NCBI GenBank assembly: GCA_964468435.1
Contig: CAYXVE010000016.1
Coordinates: 1-64,000 of the forward strand
Direction: 5' to 3'
Source: JBCCTX01 sp964468435
GTDB taxonomy: Bacteria > Bacteroidota > Bacteroidia > J057
Length of the DNA: 64,000 nt
Shown here: piece after piece, positions 53,026 through 62,500 of the stretch
Position numbering within the stretch: the stretch's first letter is position 1
How the letters are laid out: each line of letters opens with the position of its first letter
Notes under the pieces: model-generated
Seen by the model: the letters and a program-made list of their open reading frames with translations, nothing else
Databases searched by the model: none
Told to the model about the DNA's origin: nothing
Position numbers and translations under genes: made by a program

Positions 53026-54624
53026 TTAATCTTTTCCATAATGTTCGAGAAGTTGATGTAAATCTTTAAGCGTATTGGCCTCCTGGATTTTTTTATCCGT
53101 TCGCCACCGGTTTATTCTGGGAAATCGTAAAGCTACTCCTGATTTGTGGCGTTTGGAATAATTAATCCCTTCAAAAGCAATTTCAAATACATGTTCCGGG
53201 TTTACGCTTCTCACAGGTCCAAATCGATCTATGGTATTTTTCTTAATCCAGGCATCCAACTCTTTTATTTCCTTATCTGTAAGACCTGAATAAGCTTTAG
53301 TAAAAGGTACGAGTGTGTCGCCATCCCATACTGCAAAGGTATAATCGGTATACAAGTTGGCTCTTCTTCCATGCCCTCGTTGGGCATAGATCATCACAGC
53401 GTCAATGAGAAGGGGTTCTACTTTCCATTTCCACCAGTCTCCCTTTATTCTGCCCGTCTTATAAGTTGAATTGAGACGTTTGAGCATGATACCCTCACTG
53501 TTATGGCTACGGGAATCCAGCCGTTCTTTTGCCAGATCTTCCCAGCTATCGAAGGGAACCCTTTCAGAGAGTTTCAATACGTGTTTGGCCTTGCTTTTTT
53601 TTACAATCTTTTCGAGCAGCTCTCTTCGCGCTTGTAGTGGCGTTTCCCGGATATCTTTCCCCTCATATTCCAGCAAGTCATATGCCATCATGATGACTGG
53701 GGATTTCTCCAGTATTTTCGGGGTAATATTTTTTCTTCCAATACGAGTCTGTAGTGTTTGAAAAGAAAGAGGTAGCCCATCTTTGTAGGGTAATATTTCC
53801 CCATCGATCACTGTTCCGCTGGGAAGAAGATTCCGCAGGATATGGTATTCAGGGAATTTATCAGTTACCAGTTCCTCACCTCTTGACCAGACAAATATCT
53901 CCTGCTCTCTGATAATCATTTGCCCTCTAATCCCATCCCACTTTCGCTCAGCTATCCATTCACATGTATCTCCAAGACTTTGAGGGTCGCTTTCAAGTGA
54001 ATATGCTAGGTAAAATGGATAAGGTCTGGAAATATCATCAAGTGGGTCTTCTCCCAATACCAATTCTTGGAAGGTAGTCTTTTCCGGAGTCCAGTCTCCC
54101 ATTAGCCTATGGGCCAGGATTTTTTCTTCTATTTCAGTATAGTGTGCTAGTGCTCTTGTCATGAGCTTCTGCGAAACACCTACCCGGAATCCGCCAGTTA
54201 TTAGTTTGTTAAAGATAAATCTTTCAGATTCTCCTAGCATATGCCAGGCTAGCATAACCCGTTGTTTCCTTTCTTCTTCCGCTACATTTCCTAGATCTTT
54301 TACATATTCAATCCAGTATGAGAGCGAAGCATCGCTCACGGCACTTTGTCTGGGAAGTACCAGCGCAATCGTCTCAGCGAGGTCACCTACCACGTGATAG
54401 GCATCTTCAAAGAGCCATAATGGGATATCGCTTAACTCAGCAGCCCATTCACGAAGCATGGTGGTATTTACAGTTCGTTTAGGCCTTCGATGAGATAGTA
54501 ATGCAATGGTCCAAAGCTTATCAGGATCTTCTGCGGACTCAAAATACCGCGCCAGTGCATCAACTTTATCGTTGGTCTTTGTAGTCTGATCGAGTTTTAT
54601 GAACAGCTCTGCAAATTTTCTCAT
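53026..54624 (-). CDS. ATP-dependent DNA ligase of the exonuclease-linked (LigC/PP_1105-like) group
   Basis: 532 residues. The N-terminal DNA-binding region (about 1-200) is followed by the adenylation domain: AERKWDGIRGQ contains motif I with Lys228 as the AMP acceptor, and GTVIDGEILPY (motif III), SEGIMLKRL (motif IV) and DWWKWK (motif V) follow. The OB-fold domain occupies about 420-530 (VNPEHVFEIAFEGI). It seals nicks in repair and complements the NAD-dependent replicative ligase. It is the last gene of an operon with an MBL-fold exonuclease and a DUF3253 protein. The helicase and PdeM phosphoesterase often found with this group are not in the window. Confidence 0.93.
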   Translation of the reverse strand: MRKFAELFIKLDQTTKTNDKVDALARYFESAEDPDKLWTIALLSHRRPKRTVNTTMLREWAAELSDIPLWLFEDAYHVVGDLAETIALVLPRQSAVSDASLSYWIEYVKDLGNVAEEERKQRVMLAWHMLGESERFIFNKLITGGFRVGVSQKLMTRALAHYTEIEEKILAHRLMGDWTPEKTTFQELVLGEDPLDDISRPYPFYLAYSLESDPQSLGDTCEWIAERKWDGIRGQMIIREQEIFVWSRGEELVTDKFPEYHILRNLLPSGTVIDGEILPYKDGLPLSFQTLQTRIGRKNITPKILEKSPVIMMAYDLLEYEGKDIRETPLQARRELLEKIVKKSKAKHVLKLSERVPFDSWEDLAKERLDSRSHNSEGIMLKRLNSTYKTGRIKGDWWKWKVEPLLIDAVMIYAQRGHGRRANLYTDYTFAVWDGDTLVPFTKAYSGLTDKEIKELDAWIKKNTIDRFGPVRSVNPEHVFEIAFEGINYSKRHKSGVALRFPRINRWRTDKKIQEANTLKDLHQLLEHYGKD

Positions 54625-54651
54625 ATCTATAAGCTTGCCTTAGATATCTAG

Positions 54652-54930
54652 TTAGGTTGAAGAAGCGGAATAATAGGTACTCTGTTCAGACAATCGCAGT
54701 CTGATGGGGCCTTTAATTTGATCTGGTGATAGCACTTTATCGCTGTGTGTAATCAATATTTCATTTTTTTTAGCCAGTTCTACAGCTACTGATCTCACCA
54801 AATCCATCCATGAACGCCAGGTATCTGGAGCAATATTTCTTGCAACTTCAGACGGACATATACTTTTACCGGGACCTCTTTTTGCAAGTAATTGGAATAT
54901 CTCCTTACTGATTTGATGTTCTTTCTTCAT
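54652..54930 (-). CDS. DUF3253 small protein, probable winged-helix
   Basis: 92 residues (99 if the ATG at 54951 is used). The sequence EIFQLLAKRGPGKSICPSEVAR and then WRSWMDLVRSVAVELAKKNEILITHSDKVL matches DUF3253, a small family with helix-turn-helix appearance found beside DNA repair genes. The start overlaps the end of the exonuclease gene by 26 bases, and the ligase gene begins 27 bases after its stop, so all three are translationally and transcriptionally linked. A DNA- or nucleotide-binding accessory role is inferred. Confidence 0.82.
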   Translation of the reverse strand: MKKEHQISKEIFQLLAKRGPGKSICPSEVARNIAPDTWRSWMDLVRSVAVELAKKNEILITHSDKVLSPDQIKGPIRLRLSEQSTYYSASST

Positions 54931-55945
54931 CTTCTTTTTGACTGGATTCATTGATTTCTTCGAGTTCTCCTTCGTACTGGGTCTCTATTACCTGAGCCTC
55001 TAAGCCCTGATCATTGAGCCATTTGGCAAACGTATTGCTGTACCCATGCGTAACATATACCTGAGTAGCTCCTGTCTCACCTATTGCCTGATTAAGGCCT
55101 TCCCAGTCGGCATGATCAGAAAGTACAAAACCCCGGTCGACTGCACGCCGTCGTCTGGCGCCCCTAAGGGACATCCATCCTGAAGCAATACCTTCAGAGT
55201 AGGGGGTAAACTTACGCATCCAGGGCGATGCCAGAGCAGAAGGAGGGGCAATCACAATATTACCTTGGAAATCTCTTTTTGGAATGGCCTTGGTTACTCT
55301 TATCGTTTCGGGAAGCTTGATACCCTGAGTACGCATAACCTCGTTGACATTTTCAATAGCCCCATGCGTATAGATTTTCCCAATACTTGCATCCAGGTGA
55401 TACAAGATCCGCTGAGCCTTACCCAGTGAGTATCCTGTGATAACTGTTACCTTGCCAGCCTCCTGATTGGATTTCCACCACGCATTGATAGATTCAAATA
55501 CCTCTGATTGGGGTTTCCAACGGTATACGGGAAGACCGAAGGTCGACTCAGTGATAAATGTATGGCACTTGACCGGTTCAAACGGTGTTGATAAACCATC
55601 ATCCTCTGGCTTATAATCACCTGATGCGACCCATATCTCTCCTTTGTATTCAACGCGTATCTGGGCAGAACCGACGATATGACCAGCAGGATGAAATGAA
55701 AATGTCACTCCATTGATAACCTGCTTAGTCCCATAGGGAATGGATTCTATGTTCGGGTCTGCACCCAAACGAAACCTGATTACAGGTTTGGCATCATCTG
55801 TACATAAATAGTATTTATGCCCCCATCTTGAATGGTCTGCATGACCGTGGGTTATCAGTGCTCTATCGACTCTTCCCCAGGGATCTATATATACATCTGC
55901 CTGAGGACAATATATTCCATGTGAAGTGAACTCCAGTAGTGCCAT
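54905..55945 (-). CDS. Ligase-associated MBL-fold DNA exonuclease
   Basis: 346 residues from the start at MALLEFTSHGIYCPQAD, where the family normally begins; the frame stays open 25 codons upstream. The metallo-beta-lactamase/beta-CASP features are clear: ITHGHADHSRWG (zinc motif, residues 32-38), FHPAGHIVGSAQI, VASGDYKPEDDGLS, TESTFGLPVY and FVLSDHADWEGL. It is a SNM1/Artemis-like nuclease thought to trim DNA ends for the partner ligase encoded two genes downstream. First gene of the repair operon; the 600-bp upstream gap separates it from the divergent adhesin gene. Confidence 0.92.
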   Translation of the reverse strand: MALLEFTSHGIYCPQADVYIDPWGRVDRALITHGHADHSRWGHKYYLCTDDAKPVIRFRLGADPNIESIPYGTKQVINGVTFSFHPAGHIVGSAQIRVEYKGEIWVASGDYKPEDDGLSTPFEPVKCHTFITESTFGLPVYRWKPQSEVFESINAWWKSNQEAGKVTVITGYSLGKAQRILYHLDASIGKIYTHGAIENVNEVMRTQGIKLPETIRVTKAIPKRDFQGNIVIAPPSALASPWMRKFTPYSEGIASGWMSLRGARRRRAVDRGFVLSDHADWEGLNQAIGETGATQVYVTHGYSNTFAKWLNDQGLEAQVIETQYEGELEEINESSQKEDEERTSNQ

Positions 55946-56582
55946 CACCAAAACAAACCTGTGTAATACATAAAAGTTAGCGTTTTTCGCTAAAAACGAC
56001 TTTTTCTGTATGATTAACAAATATTCTTACTACTGGCAAAGACATAATCATAACAATCTTGTTTAATAGAATTCATCCCGATGATTGAGACGCCAACAGT
56101 TTGTATTAATACTTTGTATGATTTCTTACGCATTAAATTTAATCAAAAATAAATGATACAATTAAAATATGTCAAAATATGCCCATGTACTTTTATTTTA
56201 AAATAAATTACAATACTATAAAATATCAGATAAAATAACGCTGTAACTGCATGACGTAATGATTGAATACCACTTTTGCTAGCAGATACGAATTATATGA
56301 TCACCTCGTGGGTATACTAGGTAAAATTATTGTCTCAAAAATGTTTGATTTCATTACATCTCTTCAAATACCTTGTAATTTATTTGGATAAATCTGTGCT
56401 TGTAAAATCATTATTGGTGGTAATTTTGTGATATATAAAAATGGGAAGTCAAAGATTACACGTGATGTTTTTGATGACAGCCCTGTTAGTTGAAAAATAT
56501 TTTTTATAGCATATGCCAACTGTAGTTATATAGAACCATACAGGGTTCTCAACTGATGTCATTTGGTGGAGCAATAAAAACC
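55946..56582. other. 637-bp divergent intergenic region between repair operon and adhesin gene
   Basis: AT-rich and without a credible gene. It should hold promoters in both directions. TAATTTTG at 56421-56428 fits the Bacteroidota -7 consensus TAnnTTTG on the plus strand, with a partial TTGT about 17 bases upstream. This would give the adhesin an mRNA leader of about 150 bases. The assignment is tentative. Confidence 0.35.
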
Positions 56583-59500
56583 ATGTTTATGAAACACAGA
56601 TATTTACCCAAAGAAATAACGAAAATACTATGGGCAATGCGATACGGAATAATCCTGTTCCTGATGACCTCATCGACAGTATTTGCCCAGGAAAGTATTG
56701 TAGTAAATCCCCAGTTTTTTATGGCGGAGGCCATAGGGGATACAATAGTAGTAGAGGTAAACTCAAATGTCAACTGGAATGTAAGCTCATCGGATATCTG
56801 GGTAAGCTTTCAGCCCGCTTCAGGTACCAATCAGGATAGTATAGAGGTCATTATAAGTCCCAATCCCCTGACCCAGAGTAGAAGTGATACCCTGGTTTTT
56901 TCCAACGGCGTGATTTCAGATTCAATGTTGATCACACAAAGTCCAGGTTCCTGTGCGGCTCCTGATGGATTACTTGCAGATAGTGTGAGCATTGATAGTG
57001 CCTTTCTGAGTTGGAATGCTGTCGCTGGTGCACAGGGTTATATCCTGCAATATAGAAGGGACAGTACCAATGATCCCTGGACTATCATAGATACACTTAC
57101 ACAAAATGCTTTAATTCTTTCTGGTCTTGATAGCCTTACTTCCTATGAGTGGATTGTACAAACACAGTGCGAATTTGTGTCTTCAGTTTTTTCTGATACA
57201 GCATATTTCAGGACCAAGGAGCCTTGTAGAGCGCCTGATGCCGATAGTCTGAATGCCACATTATTACTAGGAGGGGATGTAAGACTGGAATGGAGTTCGT
57301 ATAATTTTGCTGCTGCTTATGGGTTAAGGTTCCGGGAATTGGGTACTACTACATGGACAGAAATAGATTCTGTCAGCGTTACGGATACGTTACTTACAGG
57401 GATACCAGCAGGTTTATCTTATGAGTGGCAGGTCAGATCTATTTGTTGCGATCGTTCTTCCGAATGGTCGGTGCTAGACACTTTTTCGATAAGTTCATGT
57501 GTGGCTCCCATCATATTATTGGCTGACAGTATTTCATCCAATCGTGTGACCATGATATGGGATACATTGGCAAATGCAGATTTCTATCAGGTACAATATA
57601 GAGTACAAGGGGAAGTTGCATGGAACGTTTTAGCTCCCTTTGCAGGTAGTGACACTACATTGACAGACCTTACAAGTGAGACTACGTATGAATGGCAAGT
57701 CAGGTCTATATGTGATGTCGATAGTTCTGAATGGGTAAGTGGTCCGGAGTTTACCACTTTGTCGGAAGAAGATTGTGGAATACCTGGAAACCCTTTAGTT
57801 GACAATATCACAGATAGTAGTGCTCAGGTAAGTTGGACAGCAGTTGTTGGAGCATCGGGCTATGAGGTGAGATATAGAGAATCTGGAACCACAGACTGGT
57901 TGGTAGACACGGTATTTTCTCAGACAGACACAGTATTGAGTGGATTGATGGGAAGTACCTTTTACGAATGGGAGGTTATGACTATATGTGGGGATAGCAC
58001 TTCCATTCCTGTTCCAGGTCCTACTTTTGAGACCCAGGCAAATCCATCTCTTTGCAGCTCTCCTTCAGATTTGGCAGTCTCCAATATTACTGATAGTAGT
58101 GTGCAAATTATATGGACAGGTATAGCTGAAGCACTTAACTATGAAATACAATATAGACTTGCCGGGGCTAATGATTCTTCTGTATGGCAGGTTGCAGGCA
58201 CAGACACCATCCTGCAGGTCTTACTGGCAAATACGACTTATGAATGGAGGGTGCGTACAATCTGTGTGGATGATTCTTCCGATTGGATCCCGGGTCCTAA
58301 TTTCACAACACTGGAAACACCAGTTGTAACGATAGATGCACCTGAAAATAATGCTACAGTAGGTGTACCTTTTCAAGTATTATTTACTGTAATAGGATGG
58401 GAGGTCGCAGAAAATAGCAGCCACTTTCACTATTTCGTAAACGATGTAGATTCAGGTGCAGTATATAGTTTGAATCCTCTCACTATAGATGGTCTGACAC
58501 CTGGTACCTATGAGATAAAGTTAGTTCTGGCGGATCAGAACCATAATTTTGTCAATGCTGCTGATAGCATTACGGTAGAAGTTGTCAATAACCCTACCCT
58601 TTCTCTTAACCCAGAACTACTCATCTTTCCTGCAGAAGGAGATACGCTGGCTTTCTTTGTAGATGCCAATGTAGCCTGGAATGTTTCTCAGAGTCCAGCG
58701 TGGGTATCTTTTATTACTTCTAGTGGAACAGGATCAGATAGCGTTTATGTCATTGCCGGATCGAATACCACAGCCAACAGTCGGGGAGATACCATTATTG
58801 TATCTGGGGGCGGAATCAGTGATACCCTGGGCATATTCCAGTTTCAGAGTATATGTACGCCTCCACAGGGCCTACTGGCTAGCGATATCAAAATAGATAG
58901 CGTTACGCTGAGTTGGGAGACTGAAATAGATGCACAGGGATATATCTTGGAATATCGCCGTGATAGCACAGGCGATCCTTGGACAGTAATCGACACGATT
59001 ACTCAGCCACTTTTTATCTTATCCGGTCTGGATAGTCTTACCTCCTATGTGTGGAGGGTAACGACCAAGTGTGATGGTCCGGACTCACAACCCTCAGATA
59101 CAGCCTTTTTCCGTACGAAAGAGCCTTGTTTTGCGCCTACCCCCGATAGCATGTTGGCAACCATACTTCCCAATGAAGACGTAAGGCTTGGTTGGGATAG
59201 CTATGTGTATGCTGCTGCCTATGGTATTCGCTACAGAGAACTGGGAGCTACTAACTGGACAGAATTAGATCTGGTAGGAAAAACGGATACCGTGCTTACG
59301 GGATTAGTACCCAATACCGACTATGAGTGGCAGGTGAGATCTTTTTGTTGCGACAGGTATTCTGACTGGTCGGTGTCGGATACATTCAGGATTACCACGT
59401 GTACTGCACCTACAGGGCTCAGTGTTGCCACTATTACAGATAGCAGTGCCCAACTCATCTGGAATCCAGTAGCAAGTGTTTTTTCATATGATTTGAGATA

Positions 59501-62500
59501 TTCTGTTGAGGGAACCAACAACTGGACGGTGGTTACAGGGATTACCCAGTCAGATACCACGGTATCAGGGCTTTTATCAGATACCAATTATCAATGGGAA
59601 TTGCGATCTATCTGCGCAGATGATACTTCGGATTGGGTAGCAGGTCTGCCCTTTACTACACTGGGTCTGCCCGCTATAGCAATCCTATTCCCCTTGGACA
59701 ATGCAACCGTGGCAGTACCTTTCAACGTAGACTTTACTATTTCCAACTGGGATGTGCAACCCAATGGAAGGCGCATACGCTACTTTATCGATGGAATAGA
59801 AGGAGTAGGGCCTGTCTTTGACCTTCAACCTATCAACATAGATTTACTGGCAAATGGACAGCACACCATCAGACTGGAACTGGCAGAAGCCGATAATTCC
59901 CTGATCAATGTCTCTGACAGTATTACCGTAACAGTGATCGACAATGTGATACTGGATGCGGATAGTGCATTCTTTCTGGCTGCGGGTGTAGGTGATACGC
60001 TTACTTTTGGAATTACATCCAATATCACCTGGACAGTGAGTCCCGGAGCCAACTGGATTACTTCCATTTCTCCCAATGGTACGGGAGATGGTACGGTGAG
60101 CTTGTTGGTACAGGCCAATCCTACCTTGCAAAGCAGGGCAGATACAGTGATCATCACGGGTGGAGGTCTGGCAGATACAGTTGTTGTATTTCAGTTCCAG
60201 GGTGATTGTGAAACTCCTGATGGTCTGCTGGTTGATGAAGAAACGCTTGGCGTAAATTCAGCTGAGTTAAGCTGGTTTCCGGTAACAGGGGTTGCGGGAT
60301 ATGAACTCAGATATCGAAAAGATAGTACGGCAGAAGAATGGACAGTAATAGATAATCTTACTGAGCAGTTTGCAACGCTTAATAATCTGGAGGCTATCAC
60401 TTCTTATGTATGGCAGGTGAGAAGTAACTGCGATCCTGCCGTTTCGGCCTGGTCTCAGGAAGCTTTCTTCCGTACCGAAGAGCCTTGTTTTCCTCCGGAT
60501 GCAGATAGCATCATGGCTACTATTTTGGAAAATGACAATGTGCAGCTATTATGGGGATCGTATCTTTATGCAGCAGCTTATGGTGTCAGATATCGCGAAG
60601 TTGGGGCAAACAACTGGAATGAGATCGATTTTATTAGCAGAACGGATACCATACTTAGTAACCTGGTACCTAATATTGACTACGAATGGCAGGTGAGGTC
60701 CTTCTGTTGTGATCGCTTTTCTGAATGGTCTGTTGCAGATACCTTCGCGATTACTTCCTGTAATGCACCTACCGGGTTGAGTGCTACCAATATCACAGAT
60801 AGCAGTGCACAATTGATCTGGAATCCTGCGGAAAACGCACTCACTTACACGCTCCGGATCAGGGAATCAGGTACGAATAACTGGACAGTTTATCCCGGTA
60901 TTACTCAACCAGATACAATCATTACAGGACTTACGCCAGAGATTACCTATGAATGGGAGCTTCGCTTATTCTGCAACAACGATAGCTCCAATTGGATACC
61001 CGCAATTCCCTTTACAACGCTGGGATTGCCGATGGTCGAAATCACTTCCCCGCTCAACAATGCGCTTGTGGTGCAACCCTTTGAAGTGATTTTTACCATT
61101 GAAAATTGGGATGTACAACCCAACGGTAGACACTTTCACTATTTTATAGATGGAATAGATCAAGGACCCGTATTTAGCACAGATCCTTTGACTATGGATG
61201 GATTGGCAGAAGGCCAACATTCAATCAGGATTCAACTTTCACTAGAAGATCATACACTCATCGATGTGATGGACAGTGTATTGGTACAGGTAGTTGCCAA
61301 TCCAGTACTGGCAGCTGACCCCGATAGCCTGATCTATAATGAGAATGGTAACGTACTAAGGTTCGGTGTAAACTCCAATATAAGCTGGACTGTAAATGGC
61401 GATCAGCCCTGGATTACACTTACCCCATTGAATGGGACACTCAATGACAGTATATCAGTGATTGTTCCCCCTAATCCTGCATTGTTAGAACGCACTGGTT
61501 TGGTCATTATCGCCGGTGGTGGACTGGTCGATACCGTGGTGGTCTACCAGACACCGGGTATCTGTGATACCCCTGATGGACTGGCTTTCGCTGATATCAC
61601 TACCGAAGGCGCTACACTAAGCTGGGACATTATTCCGGACGTTCAGGGGTATGAAATCAGATACAGGAGAGATAGTACCAATGATGCCTGGACCGTATTG
61701 GAAAATATCAATCAAAGTCCCTTTGCGTTAACCGGACTGGAAGGTGATACACCCTATGAATGGCAGGTTCGTACGATATGTGATAATCTTACCTCAAATT
61801 GGTCAGGATCTTCTTACTTTCGGACAGAGGCTATTTGCTTTGCACCATCCAATCTCCAGGTCAGCAATATTACTACTACATCTGCTCAGGCCAGTTGGAT
61901 ATTGGCAGAAAATGCAGTGAGCTACGCACTCAGATATCGTGTGATAGGTACACAGAACTGGACGCGTATCGATCAGCTTACAGAAGCTATACGGTTGTTG
62001 GCAGACTTGCTGGAAGAAACCAATTACGAATGGGAAGTAAAATCTATCTGTGAGAATGATAGCTCAGACTGGGTCAGTGGACCTGAATTTATCACACTTG
62101 GCTCCCCATCGCTAACCATCCTCTCACCAGAAAATAATGCGCAAGTCGGTGTCCCCTTTGATGTCCAATTTGAAATCCAGAACTGGCCACTCACGCCCAA
62201 TGGTAGACGTTATCGCTATTTCATTGACGAGGTAGATCAGGGGGCAGTATTTAATATTAATCCTCTTACTATAGACAATCTAGCAATAGGTATGCACGAG
62301 GTGAAGCTCATGCTGGCAGATGAAAATAATAGTCTGATCGGTGTTGGAGACAGTATTGAGGTAGAAGTGGTGGAAAATAATATGTTGGCAGTAAATCCCG
62401 AATTTCTGATTATACCTGCTGAAGGAGATACAGTAAATATTGGGGTTACGTCAAATGTGGCCTGGACGATTAGTGGAAATCAAAACTGGGTGATGATTGA

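Noticed and set aside
57587..60812. Several minus-strand frames of 60-110 codons across the adhesin region
   Set aside because: They are antisense shadows of the repetitive adhesin frame, rich in Ser/Ile/Thr owing to the reverse complement of repeated codons.
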